From positions 1-37,849 of the forward strand of contig CAZBUK010000032.1 in the NCBI GenBank assembly GCA_964495085.1: a DNA stretch of 37,849 nucleotides, given 5' to 3'. The position numbers and the translations under genes are program-made. Source of the DNA: CAZBUK01 sp964495085 (lineage in GTDB: Bacteria > Bacteroidota > Ignavibacteria > T3Sed10-11). Positions within the stretch are counted from its first letter, which is position 1, and each line of letters opens with the position of its first letter. Below the pieces are notes generated by a model. The model did no database searches. It was not told where the DNA came from and worked only from the letters and a program-made list of their open reading frames with translations. Of this stretch, positions 16,799 to 25,224 are shown piece by piece.

Positions 16799-18916
16799 TT
16801 ATTTACCCTTCATCAATTCGATGTATCCGGGTTCGCTTCTGATAGATTCGAAATCAGGGTCACGTTTTATCCACTCGAAATTACCATAGCCATTCTTTAC
16901 TGCATGAGCGAGCAACTCCACAGCGGCGGTCTCCTCACCGAGGCGGGCATATAAACATGCGCCATAATACATCATTATCGGATCGTTGGGACTTAATTCA
17001 AGTGCTTTATCCCCCTCTATCTTTGCTTCTCCAATATGTTTTGCCTTCGCAAGCGTAACTGCATACGCCATTCGACGGTATGTATCTTCCGGGTGTTGAA
17101 CAAGATATTTTGGCACTGCCCTTAAAACCATTTGAATTGTTCGCTCAAGGTTTTCGGTATCGCCTAACCGTTCATAATACATCTCAAGGTCGTCATAGGC
17201 AGTAAGAAAATTAGGATTAATTGAAACCACCGTTTCGAGTGCATCTGTAGCTTCTTTATCCCGATCGGATGAATGATATATTCTCGAGAGAATCCAGTAT
17301 GCATTATAATTATTCTGATCGAGCTCAATAGCTTTTTTACTTGCCGCCAGCGCTTCGTCAAGCGCATCCTTTCCGTAATAGGCGAGGCCAAGTGATGCAT
17401 ATGCTTCGGAGAGCGTTGAGTCGTACATCAATCCCTTTAAACTCACCTCCATTGCTTTATCCAGCCAGATTTCCTTACGATCAAAATCACGGTACATTGT
17501 TGCGTATGCTTCTCCCAAACCGGCGTACGCAGATGCAAATCGTGAATCGAGTTCTACCGATTTTTGAAAAAGAAGTATTGCGAAATCTAAATTATTCTTG
17601 GTTCTGTTAGTTAAAAAATTTCGGCCTTTAAGATAACAATCGAACGCCTCCGCATTTAAGGTGGGGCGTTTCGTCAGTTCAACCTTTTCTACAGGAGATA
17701 GTGTCACCATCAATGCATCTACAATTTCTTTTGACACTTTTTCCTGAATGTCAAAAATATCCGCCAATTTGCCTTTATAAGTCTCACCCCAGAGCTGTGT
17801 GCCTTTCAAAACATCGATCAGTTGCACGGATATTCTCAGATCGTCTTTAAATTTTCTGACGCTTCCTTCCATTATATACCGAACTCCCAATTCTCTACCT
17901 ATGGCGTTAATGTTTTTATCGGTTCCTTTATAACGCATCGAATTTGTCCGTGCAATCACGTGTACTTCTTTTATCTTTGACAAATTAATTATAAGTTCTT
18001 CTGCCAGACCATCGGCGAAATAATCGGCTTCTTTATCCGGACTAATGTTTTTAAACGGTAGTACTGCTATCGTTTTTTCATCCTCTTCCTTCTTGGCACT
18101 AGTTTTCTTATTTCGGAAATCAGCTAGATCCTTTAAAAATTCATCGAGTTCCTGATACCTAAAGTTTAAATCTTTGCTGAGCATTTTCTTCAGCATCTGT
18201 TCGATTTTAATCGGAATATCCTCCCTCGCGGAGGGAATTGGTTCCAGTTCCTCATTCAAGATTGAATATAGAATTGCCTGTTCGAAATCTCCCCGATACG
18301 GCAACTTCCCTGCCAGCATTTCATAAAGGATAATTCCAAGCGACCATATATCAGACCGATGATCAACCGTTTCACCTCGCGCCTGTTCCGGCGACATGTA
18401 TGCAACTGTCCCGACCGTTGTACCCACTTTAGTTAATTGTGCGGAATCTCGAACTTTGGCAAGTCCAAAATCCATTATTTTTATTTGACCTGACCGAGTG
18501 AGCATTATATTGCTGCTTTTGATGTCGCGATGAGTAATCCCTTTGTGATGAGCGATTTGCAGACCCTTTGCTATTTGCTCTATTATAGTTAACGATTCTT
18601 CCACAGTCATCTTGCCGGATTCGATTTTCTTTTTCAACTCCGGACCGTCCACATACTCCATCACGATAAAGAAATCATCATTAAACTCTTCGATGGCGTG
18701 AACTGTGGATATATTGGGATGATTGAGGGCTGCCGCCGCCTGTGCTTCAATTTCAAATCTACGACGTTCCTCATCGTTCGATGATATATGTCGTGGAAGA
18801 AATTTAATAGCAACCGGACGTTTCAGTTTCGTATCTTCGGCTTTATACACAATACCCATTCCACCTTCACCGAGCTTTTCCAGAATTATATAATGCGATA
18901 CGGTAGTTCCTATCAT
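16799..18916 (-). CDS. Kinase C: Ser/Thr kinase-TolB-like domain-TPR
   Basis: The 705-residue protein has kinase residues about 9-270 with GEGGMG, Lys38, HRDIKSSN (129-136) and DFG (149-151). There is no membrane helix. A short Lys-rich linker leads to a TolB-like/FlgO-like domain (about 283-430) opening TIAVLPFKNISPDKEADYF, related to the region preceding TPRs in many bacterial class III cyclases. About seven TPRs follow (YAGLGEAYATMYRDF, YASLGLAYYGKDALDEAL), ending IELMKGK. The layout suggests a cytoplasmic kinase whose TPR tail recruits partners. The coding sequence looks more AT-rich than that of kinases H to J. GAAGGA lies six bases before the ATG. It is separated from the upstream secreted-protein gene by 134 bases containing a possible terminator, so it may start a sub-operon with B. 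Confidence 0.95.
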   Translation of the reverse strand: MIGTTVSHYIILEKLGEGGMGIVYKAEDTKLKRPVAIKFLPRHISSNDEERRRFEIEAQAAAALNHPNISTVHAIEEFNDDFFIVMEYVDGPELKKKIESGKMTVEESLTIIEQIAKGLQIAHHKGITHRDIKSSNIMLTRSGQIKIMDFGLAKVRDSAQLTKVGTTVGTVAYMSPEQARGETVDHRSDIWSLGIILYEMLAGKLPYRGDFEQAILYSILNEELEPIPSAREDIPIKIEQMLKKMLSKDLNFRYQELDEFLKDLADFRNKKTSAKKEEDEKTIAVLPFKNISPDKEADYFADGLAEELIINLSKIKEVHVIARTNSMRYKGTDKNINAIGRELGVRYIMEGSVRKFKDDLRISVQLIDVLKGTQLWGETYKGKLADIFDIQEKVSKEIVDALMVTLSPVEKVELTKRPTLNAEAFDCYLKGRNFLTNRTKNNLDFAILLFQKSVELDSRFASAYAGLGEAYATMYRDFDRKEIWLDKAMEVSLKGLMYDSTLSEAYASLGLAYYGKDALDEALAASKKAIELDQNNYNAYWILSRIYHSSDRDKEATDALETVVSINPNFLTAYDDLEMYYERLGDTENLERTIQMVLRAVPKYLVQHPEDTYRRMAYAVTLAKAKHIGEAKIEGDKALELSPNDPIMMYYGACLYARLGEETAAVELLAHAVKNGYGNFEWIKRDPDFESIRSEPGYIELMKGK

Positions 18917-19009
18917 TGAGAATCCTTCTTGATTTTAATCGTCCGGTTTATGCTATTCCTTTGCCGGAAACATCACCGATTACAAATAGATGAATGTCGA
19001 TGGAACAGA

Positions 19010-19037
19010 CAGCCCGCTCCGGTTAATGAACGGGCTG
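19010..19037 (-). terminator. Possible weak intrinsic terminator after the secreted-protein gene
   Basis: The inverted repeat CAGCCCG and CGGGCTG encloses a 14-base loop. It starts 13 bases after the stop of the gene at 19051-19527 on the minus strand. The sequence after the stem is TCTGTTCC, which is only partly T-rich, so termination would be weak. The remaining 93 bases to kinase C hold a good ribosome binding site but no promoter I can name. Confidence 0.4.
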
Positions 19038-19050
19038 CACTCCCTCTGTC

Positions 19051-19527
19051 TTACGGCAACCTCCAGGTACCCTTCCATCTGATAACGAATGCGCCACCGG
19101 CATCCTGAGCGATTATCTGCGATGTACCGCCGCCGCTGATTCCCTCGAACTTTCCGGTGCCGCCGAAAAGTGTCCACTCCCCGCCGTCTGCTGTGTTCCA
19201 GAAAGATAACCAGTACATATCACCGTCTTTGTCTCGCCCGGCACAGTGGCCGGCCGATCGCTGAAAGATTCCGTCGGCACCGACCACGTTCGTGCCGCTG
19301 CAGGACTGGGATACCAGATGAAATGGACTCTCCGTATCCTCGGCAAGTATATATCCGTTGTTTGTCGTCCCGACGTTAACCCTGCCGTCAGCCAATTCGA
19401 CAACTTCTCGAGAGACGGGGGAATAGACAGCGTAACCGCTGTCGGAATACTCCTGAGCTTGAATGCTCGGAGAAGCGAATATGAGAGCGGCGATGAGTAT
19501 CGTCAGCCCTGGTAAGAAATAACGCAT
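19051..19527 (-). CDS. Secreted protein of unknown function, beta-rich
   Basis: I place the start at the ATG at 19527 (158 residues) because AAAGGA lies eight bases before it and it opens a clear signal peptide, MRYFLPGLTILIAALIFA, with likely cleavage after SIQA near residue 24. A longer frame from 19617 would put 30 polar residues before the signal and is unlikely. The mature part is rich in Gly, Ser and Thr and contains SQSCSGTN and SAGHCAGRD (two cysteines that could form a disulfide). The later segment TLFGGTGKFEGISGGGTS resembles a turn seen in small beta-barrel proteins such as the allene-oxide-cyclase-like or DUF3224-like group. That assignment is tentative. It sits between kinases D and C, where another kinase seems once to have begun. 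Confidence 0.8.
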   Translation of the reverse strand: MRYFLPGLTILIAALIFASPSIQAQEYSDSGYAVYSPVSREVVELADGRVNVGTTNNGYILAEDTESPFHLVSQSCSGTNVVGADGIFQRSAGHCAGRDKDGDMYWLSFWNTADGGEWTLFGGTGKFEGISGGGTSQIIAQDAGGAFVIRWKGTWRLP

Positions 19528-19602
19528 GCTTGAAATCCTTTCGTTAGTGTGGTGGGATTGTTGGGTAGATACAGCGATTTGTTTTTGGTATTTATTTTGT
19601 TT

Positions 19603-19617
19603 TGTTTGTCCGATCAT
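19603..19617 (-). pseudogene. Vestigial kinase gene start (MIGQT) after kinase D
   Basis: Six bases after the kinase D stop the minus strand reads ATGATCGGACAAAC, identical to the first 14 bases of kinase F and one base different from kinase A. It encodes MIGQT, the common start of the kinases, then departs (KQNKYQKQ). AAAGG at the end of kinase D and AGAGG next to the ATG could act as ribosome binding site. The spacing after kinase D matches that between live kinase neighbours (four and seven bases). I infer the start of a deleted kinase gene. The frame remains open into the secreted-protein gene. Confidence 0.5.
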
Positions 19618-19623
19618 ACCTCT

Positions 19624-22329
19624 CTACCTTTTTTTGGTTAATAATTTCTGAAACGATGCATCATTCCGGAGCTGATCCCATGCCGGATCGAGGCGCAGTA
19701 AATTGTGATTGATATGCGATGGCCTTGAAAGAAGTGTTTCTAGTGCATCGATTGATTTTCCATGCTCGCCGGTCATTGTATAGATTTTAGCAAGTCCTTC
19801 TAATAAATACGCTCCGCGATATGCTTCACGTGAGAGTGGAAGGATTTCCACAGCCCGCTCACCGTGACGGATCGCTTCATCTTTCCTACCGAGACCGGCA
19901 AGAATTATTCCCATTGAAATATGTAAGCGTGGATCTGATGGATTCTGGTCGACCATGGTCTTCATCGGATTTTCTACCGACTGAAAAAACGAGCGTGCAC
20001 GATTATAATCACCGGAATAATAGTATGTTGATGCTCTCATGAGATCTCCCGGAACATATTCGAATTGCGTATTCAATGTATACTCGGAATTCGCATCAAG
20101 TTGTGCAAATATCTCATTATAATTTCGTTCGAGGAGAGGTATGTAGAGATGCACACTTCTATCTGCATAATTCGTTATGCGATGTAATCCCTTCTCACTC
20201 ATTGTACGGAGTACACTTCTGACACGCGCAAAATCACCGTCGGATTGTACGAATGTGAGCGCTTTATAGTAGTATGGATCCGGCCAATCCGGTGCAAGGT
20301 TTATCACCCGGTCAAAATAATTCATTGCGTTTTCATAATCCCGTATAAGCCAGTATGTTTCACCCGTATTGAAGAGCACAACAGGATCAGTCGGATTGAG
20401 ATTTGCCGCAGCGTCAAAATGTTTGCGGGCTTCTTCGAAATTACCCTGCCGACGTTTTACCGCTGCAATTGCATAGAGGATATTTGCATTCTGCGGTTGC
20501 ATATCGAGCGCCTTATCAAGTTCCCTGAGCGCACGTTCATAGTTCAGCAGTCCGTGATAATAAAACCACCCGAGCGCTTCGTGTCCATCGGCATGATCGG
20601 GTGCAAGTTCTATAGCCCGGCGGGCGTTCGATTCCGATTGTCTCAGAACCTCATCCGACCGGTCATAATGGAACCAATACAAACTGGAATATGCTTGCGA
20701 CAGCTTGGCGTATGCAGAGGAAAAAAGAGGATCGCGTTCCAATGCTGTCGTGTATAAGTTAATTGCAATACGATAATCCGATTCGCTGTACCCACGTGAA
20801 TAATATTGCTCTCCGCGCAGATAATATTCATATGCTTCCGGATCTACTGTTCGCTCCGTGGTAAGCACGCGTCGCTCGCTTGCACGAAGAGTTACATCGA
20901 GCGCACCAGCTACCTGTGTTGCAATATCCGACTGCAGCGCAAGTACTCCCGAAAGTACGGCATCAAAAGATTGAGCCCAGACCTGAGTTGCATCGCTGAT
21001 CCGTATAAGCTGTGGATTGACACGTACCTGAATTTCCCCGTCCTGTCTTCGCTCCCATCGTACCGTACCTTCCATAATGTAGGTTACCCCGAGTTCATCG
21101 GCGATCTCCTGCACCGTCTTTGTCGTATTTCTATACCGGTAAGCACTTGACCGTCCGATCACACCCAATCCGGAAAGCGTAGTAAGCGTGCTTGTAACCT
21201 CATCGGTAATACCGTCGACAAGATAATCCATCTCGCTGTCACCGAGATTCTGGAACGGGAGAACAACGAGCATTTTCCGTTCCTGGGTAGTTGTTGCCAT
21301 ATCCTTGGTAGGAGATAAAAATGCAAACCATATCGCGACTCCGGCAATGATTATCGACGCGATAATGAATCCTGCTTTTCGAATCGGTAATGAAGCCGAC
21401 TTCTTACGTGTACCCGATTCGCTCCGAGACTCCCTTATTCCCGAAACAGGCCTCTGTCCGGATCCTTTCTGTAATCTTTTCAGATCAATCAAAATATCGC
21501 TTATCGATTGGTATCGGTCTCCCGTGTCCTTTTCGAGCGAGCGATTTAGAATATGAATCAACTCCGGCGGAGCATCCGGTAGAAAGGTTTGGACCGGTTG
21601 CGGGTCTTCGTTCACTATCGAATATACCATCGCTGCTTCGTGTTCACCGCGGAAGGGTTTCTGACCGGTGAGCATTTCATACAGTATGACACCGAATGAG
21701 AAAATATCCGAGCGGTGATCGATCTCTCCTCCCTCTATCTGTTCCGGCGACATATAGCCGAGTGTCCCAACCGTGCTTCGGGATTTGGTAAGAGTATCCA
21801 TACCTTTCAGCTTCGCAAGGCCGAAGTCCATTACTTTGATGCGGCCTTCTTCGGTCAGCATGATGTTTTCGGGTTTGATATCCCGATGTACTATGTCTTT
21901 TTTATGCGCCTGTTGGAGGGCTTCGGCGATCTGGATGGCGTAGTCAATAGCGGTTTCAAGTTCCAGGTTTCGGGATCCAGGTTTTTTAGTCTCTGACGCC
22001 TGATCTCTGACCTCTGATCTCTGACCTCTGATCTCCGACCTCTCACGCAGCGTCATACCATCAACATATTCCATCGAGATAAATTGCTGTCCGTGGTGTT
22101 CTTCTATGGAATATATTGTACAAATATTCGGGTGATTGAGCGCAGCGGCGGCTTTTGCTTCACGGATAAAGCGCTGTTTGTCTTCATCGGTGACTATAAA
22201 ATGTTGGGGAAGAAACTTCAGCGCGACGCTGCGGTCGAGCTGAGTGTCGTGCACCTTGTAGACGACGCCCATTCCACCTTCACCGAGCTTTTCGAGTATT
22301 TCATAGTGTGAGATAGTTTTTCCTATCAT
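19624..22329 (-). CDS. Kinase D: Ser/Thr kinase-membrane helix-TolB-like domain-TPR hybrid
   Basis: In this 901-residue protein the kinase domain has GEGGMG (16-21), Lys38, HRDIKPEN (148-155) and DFG (168-170). Between the EYVDGMTL segment and helix D, residues about 96-125 are an insertion of RSEVRDQ-type repeats absent from paralogues. A membrane helix lies at about 320-338, so the TolB-like domain (from about 352, MLVVLPFQNLGDSEMDYL) and the long TPR region (about 490-890) are predicted outside the cytoplasm. This mixes the topology of A, B and E with the sensor type of C and F to J. The TPR part is longer than in those and does not end in MKGK. GGGAGGA lies before the ATG. An upstream 49-codon vestige ends in a four-base overlap with this start. 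Confidence 0.95.
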   Translation of the reverse strand: MIGKTISHYEILEKLGEGGMGVVYKVHDTQLDRSVALKFLPQHFIVTDEDKQRFIREAKAAAALNHPNICTIYSIEEHHGQQFISMEYVDGMTLRERSEIRGQRSEVRDQASETKKPGSRNLELETAIDYAIQIAEALQQAHKKDIVHRDIKPENIMLTEEGRIKVMDFGLAKLKGMDTLTKSRSTVGTLGYMSPEQIEGGEIDHRSDIFSFGVILYEMLTGQKPFRGEHEAAMVYSIVNEDPQPVQTFLPDAPPELIHILNRSLEKDTGDRYQSISDILIDLKRLQKGSGQRPVSGIRESRSESGTRKKSASLPIRKAGFIIASIIIAGVAIWFAFLSPTKDMATTTQERKMLVVLPFQNLGDSEMDYLVDGITDEVTSTLTTLSGLGVIGRSSAYRYRNTTKTVQEIADELGVTYIMEGTVRWERRQDGEIQVRVNPQLIRISDATQVWAQSFDAVLSGVLALQSDIATQVAGALDVTLRASERRVLTTERTVDPEAYEYYLRGEQYYSRGYSESDYRIAINLYTTALERDPLFSSAYAKLSQAYSSLYWFHYDRSDEVLRQSESNARRAIELAPDHADGHEALGWFYYHGLLNYERALRELDKALDMQPQNANILYAIAAVKRRQGNFEEARKHFDAAANLNPTDPVVLFNTGETYWLIRDYENAMNYFDRVINLAPDWPDPYYYKALTFVQSDGDFARVRSVLRTMSEKGLHRITNYADRSVHLYIPLLERNYNEIFAQLDANSEYTLNTQFEYVPGDLMRASTYYYSGDYNRARSFFQSVENPMKTMVDQNPSDPRLHISMGIILAGLGRKDEAIRHGERAVEILPLSREAYRGAYLLEGLAKIYTMTGEHGKSIDALETLLSRPSHINHNLLRLDPAWDQLRNDASFQKLLTKKR
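22001..22042. repeat. Three copies of a 14-base tandem repeat inside kinase D
   Basis: The plus strand shows TGATCTCTGACCTC twice in exact copies, then once with a single change (TGATCTCCGACCTC). Fourteen is not a multiple of three, but three copies make 42 bases and keep the frame. The coding strand reads RSEIRGQ and RSEVRDQ. A further partial unit (CTCTGAC) precedes at 21991. The array lies in the kinase domain at a surface loop after the hinge, where paralogues have only a few residues. Confidence 0.85.
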
Positions 22330-22357
22330 AGTTGAATCCTCCCGCCAAACAACGGCG

Positions 22358-22375
22358 CCCCGATATAATTCGGGG
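22358..22375. repeat. Perfect 6-bp inverted repeat CCCCGA/TCGGGG
   Basis: CCCCGATATAATTCGGGG folds into a six-base GC-rich stem with loop TATAAT. It lies in the vestigial segment before kinase D. No T run follows on the minus strand. Similar CCCGAATT-type palindromes are, to my recollection, common as short intergenic repeats in Bacteroidota and relatives. It could also affect translation of kinase D. Confidence 0.5.
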
Positions 22376-22380
22376 ACAAA

Positions 22381-22424
22381 GTCGCATCGACTCGCTGAAA
22401 AACACCCATCGGCGACTGTGCGAC
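22381..22424. repeat. Longer imperfect inverted repeat GTCGCA/TGCGAC
   Basis: The six-base arms GTCGCA and TGCGAC bound a 44-base block, with a second inner pair TCGC/GCGA after an internal loop. It immediately neighbours the CCCCGA hairpin, and together they fill the space where the body of the vestigial kinase should be. This looks like an inserted repeat unit, but I cannot test for other copies in the genome. Confidence 0.4.
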
Positions 22425-22499
22425 TTCGCCGAGCTTATCGAGTATTGTATAGTGCGATATCATTCGTCCGATCATACACTCCAACCTTGATTTGATATT

Positions 22500-25154
22500 T
22501 TATCTCATCGCAATGCGATTTACTTCTTCAAACCAGTTTATAACTACATTGAGTTTGCTCTGTGTATTACCGACCCCCTGTTGGGTAACTATCATGCTTT
22601 TACCGTCCGGACTCAGGTCGAAATTAAGTAGTCGTTCTATTGTCATAAACGTTTCTTCACGACCGATATCGATTGTTCCACCTTCGGTCATAACGGGCAC
22701 GGAATAGATTATATCCTGCCGTGAAAAATAAATTCTGTTTCCTTGAGAATTCCAGACAGGCGAGAATCCTCCTCCGTTAGAAATTCTCCATTTCCCGCTC
22801 CCCTCGGGGAAGGGTTGTAGATATACTTCTGCAGTACCTGTTTCGAACGATACATACGTTATCCACCTGCCGTCGGGTGAAATTGCCGGAGAAAATACAG
22901 TAATGGGAGTCACAATAAACGGACGCATCTTCTGTTCTTCATCCGGGGAATAAACCCAGATATCGGAGCGTGTATCGCCACCTGTTACGACGTACGCAAG
23001 CGATTTCCCGTCGGGAGACCAGGACGCGGGGAACGGATTTCCCTCCTGTTCGAATAATTTTTGCGGTGTTCCCCCTCCGTCAGCCGGGATGGTGTAAATC
23101 TGATAGTTTCCAGCGAGATTAGATGAAAAGGAAATCCGCGAACCGTCCGGATACCACGCCGCTCTCCAATTATCGGCCGAAAAAGTAAGCGGAGAGAGAA
23201 CATCGCGGCGAAGATCATATATTCCTACGTGATACGTCGAACCATATATAGTCACAAGGAGCCGTGTACCGTCCGGGGAGAAGAGCGGTTCACCGAAACT
23301 TTTTCCCGCCGATTCTAAAACTCGTTTGTTGCCGGCTTCATCGATAAGTGTAAGAACCGTCGGAGTATATTCAACACCACCCGGTGCATAGACGACTGTC
23401 CCATGGTCAGATATACTCAGGTGGGCAAAACCGCCGCCGCCTTCAACACGGATATTATCCAGAACGTGGAGCGCCTCACCCGTTACTGCGAGACTTTTCA
23501 GATTGAACGGTACAGCCATAAGCGTCGAGCCGCGCATGTAGACAATGTGACCCGATCTCAGATACCGTGCATCTGTTCCGCCGCGGAATAAAACCCGGTG
23601 CTCACCGGTCGTTAAATCAACCACTGCGGTGCGGGCTTCATCCCAAGCCGCGCCTGTCCAGATCGTAAAAAGTGCCGACTTACCTCCGGGCAGCATATGC
23701 GGCAGTATATGTGCGCGTTCGCCGTCTTCGACTTTGAGCGTCGTAAGCGGACGGGGGGTCGAACCGGCATCGGACGAAACAATCCAGAGCGGACTCCCCC
23801 ACTCCGGCATAAAGACGATTTTCCCGTCTTCACCCCAGCTTGCCATTTGATCCGGCTGAGCATCGCAAATTGCCATCGGAGTCCCGCCGGATAAAGATAC
23901 TTTCATTGTCTTTCCCCTGCTTACAAAACCGAGCCATCGCCCATCGGGTGAAAAAAATATACTCGTGATACTTAACCCTTTCGTATTCGGTATCGGCCGT
24001 GCATTAAAATTGTCCATATCCCGGATATAGAGCTGTTCGTTCTCCCCTTTGCCGGCAAGATATACGAAACGGGAGCCGTCGGGTGATATCCGGAAATTCA
24101 CAAACTCAAGATCATTATTTTCTGCAGGCAGTACCAGTCGGGTAACGGGAGCATGCTGAGTATCGGATCTTGAGGCAAACCCCCACATCAATCCTGCACC
24201 GAGTAAAACTGCCATGAGAATAATTGCCGCATACGGCAGGAAAGAACGTTTCGGCTCCTGCGTACGAAATTGCGAAGTGCCCGATGTTGTTTGCACGGGT
24301 TTTGAAATTCTCGAAGTTGAGGATGTGGTTTGTCTGAGTGCTTTCAAATCCGCTGCAAAATCATCGGCATGTTGATAACGCATTGAAGGATCTTTCGACA
24401 ATGCTTTAAAGACAATGCGTTCCAGTTCCATCGGAACACCGGAGCGTAACGAGGTAACCGGTTCCGGATCTTCGTTAATTAGAGAATATACGACTACCTG
24501 TTCGAACTCACCTTTGAACGGCAGTTGTCCTGTTATCATTTCATGTAAAACCACGCCGAGCGACCAGAGGTCCGAACGGTGATCGAGCTTCTCGCTCTGC
24601 GCCTGCTCGGGCGACATATATGCAACCGTTCCGAGCGTACTGCCGAGTTTTGTAAGCTGCACGCTTCCACCGGACAATTTCGCGAGTCCGAAATCCATTA
24701 TCTTTACCCGACCGTCACCGGTTATCATAATGTTGGCGCTTTTGATATCCCGATGAATAATCCCTTTCTCGTGCGCTGCCTGGAGACCTTCGGCTATCTG
24801 AATTGCGTTGTCGATTGCTTCTTTTAGTTTCATCGGCGAGGTAGTTACTTTGTCTTTTACCGTGTGACCGTCGACGTATTCCATCGCAATATAAGTTTGT
24901 ACGCCGGATGAAGAATCTCCGGTCTCATCGATCTCATAGATCGTTGAAATATTCGGATGGTTGAGCGCCGCTGCTGCCCGGGCTTCGAGGTAAAATCTCG
25001 TCTTCTCCTCGTCGTTTCCGAGCAGATGCAGGGGGAGAAACTTCAGCGCGACGGTGCGGTCGAGTTTGGTATCGTGGGCCTTGTATACTACCCCCATGCC
25101 ACCTTCACCTAATTTCTCTATAATTTTATAGTGAGAAATATTTTTACCAATCAT
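22500..25154 (-). CDS. Kinase E: Ser/Thr kinase-membrane helix-TolB-like beta-propeller
   Basis: In this 884-residue protein the kinase domain shows GEGGMG (16-21), Lys38, HRDIKSAN (134-141, Ser in place of the usual Pro) and DFG (154-156). An extra loop, ETGDSSSGVQTY, lies before the hinge (about 77-88). A Ser/Thr-rich linker (about 275-302) precedes a membrane helix at about 305-327. The propeller has turns ISPDGSRFVYLAG, FFSPDGRWLGFVS, FSPDGTRLLVTIY, WSPDGKSLAYVV and LSPDGKSMIVTQQ. It lies among TPR-type kinases, away from propeller kinases A and B, so gene order does not follow architecture. GAGGAGA precedes the ATG, which overlaps the stop of a 20-codon frame (25151-25213), suggesting coupled translation. 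Substrates are unknown. Confidence 0.95.
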   Translation of the reverse strand: MIGKNISHYKIIEKLGEGGMGVVYKAHDTKLDRTVALKFLPLHLLGNDEEKTRFYLEARAAAALNHPNISTIYEIDETGDSSSGVQTYIAMEYVDGHTVKDKVTTSPMKLKEAIDNAIQIAEGLQAAHEKGIIHRDIKSANIMITGDGRVKIMDFGLAKLSGGSVQLTKLGSTLGTVAYMSPEQAQSEKLDHRSDLWSLGVVLHEMITGQLPFKGEFEQVVVYSLINEDPEPVTSLRSGVPMELERIVFKALSKDPSMRYQHADDFAADLKALRQTTSSTSRISKPVQTTSGTSQFRTQEPKRSFLPYAAIILMAVLLGAGLMWGFASRSDTQHAPVTRLVLPAENNDLEFVNFRISPDGSRFVYLAGKGENEQLYIRDMDNFNARPIPNTKGLSITSIFFSPDGRWLGFVSRGKTMKVSLSGGTPMAICDAQPDQMASWGEDGKIVFMPEWGSPLWIVSSDAGSTPRPLTTLKVEDGERAHILPHMLPGGKSALFTIWTGAAWDEARTAVVDLTTGEHRVLFRGGTDARYLRSGHIVYMRGSTLMAVPFNLKSLAVTGEALHVLDNIRVEGGGGFAHLSISDHGTVVYAPGGVEYTPTVLTLIDEAGNKRVLESAGKSFGEPLFSPDGTRLLVTIYGSTYHVGIYDLRRDVLSPLTFSADNWRAAWYPDGSRISFSSNLAGNYQIYTIPADGGGTPQKLFEQEGNPFPASWSPDGKSLAYVVTGGDTRSDIWVYSPDEEQKMRPFIVTPITVFSPAISPDGRWITYVSFETGTAEVYLQPFPEGSGKWRISNGGGFSPVWNSQGNRIYFSRQDIIYSVPVMTEGGTIDIGREETFMTIERLLNFDLSPDGKSMIVTQQGVGNTQSKLNVVINWFEEVNRIAMR

Positions 25155-25213
25155 AATATCTCCTCGAGGGTTTCCGCATCGTTGAGCTTATGACTGTAAT
25201 CCGGCAGGATCAT
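25151..25213 (-). CDS. Short 20-codon frame, possible leader peptide of kinase E
   Basis: The frame MILPDYSHKLNDAETLEEIL starts 11 bases after the kinase F stop. It has a near-ideal ribosome binding site, AAAGGAGG, five bases before the ATG, stronger than those of most kinases here. Its TGA overlaps the kinase E ATG by four bases. It could be a small translated leader that couples kinase E to kinase F. Alternatively it is a badly decayed kinase start, since it opens with ATGATC and has SH near the right place. Because all kinases starting ATGAT provide a TGA in the shifted frame, the overlap alone is weak evidence. The ribosome binding site is the main support. Confidence 0.4.
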   Translation of the reverse strand: MILPDYSHKLNDAETLEEIL

Positions 25214-25224
25214 TATATCCTCCT

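Larger units (their letters stand above)
22326..22475 (-). pseudogene. Vestigial kinase start, 49 codons, between kinases E and D
   Basis: The frame begins MIGRMISHYTILDKLGE, an unmistakable match to the first 17 residues of the neighbouring kinases, then changes to VAQSPMGVFQRVDATLS and further unrelated residues. The glycine-loop lysine, catalytic loop and everything later are missing. The TGA stop overlaps the kinase D ATG by four bases. GGAG and AAGG lie before the ATG, 24 bases after the kinase E stop. I read it as the remnant of a deleted kinase whose body was replaced by hairpin-forming sequence (22358-22424). It might still be translated as a leader for kinase D. Confidence 0.65.

Noticed and set aside
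19113..19403. Minus-strand 96-codon frame overlapping the secreted-protein gene
   Set aside because: It lies inside the secreted-protein gene in another frame, is rich in Arg and Ser as shadows often are, and has no start signal.
19528..19617. N-terminal 30-residue extension of the secreted protein
   Set aside because: The ATG at 19527 has a good ribosome binding site and a proper signal peptide. The extension begins with a kinase-like MIGQT and is better read as a remnant.
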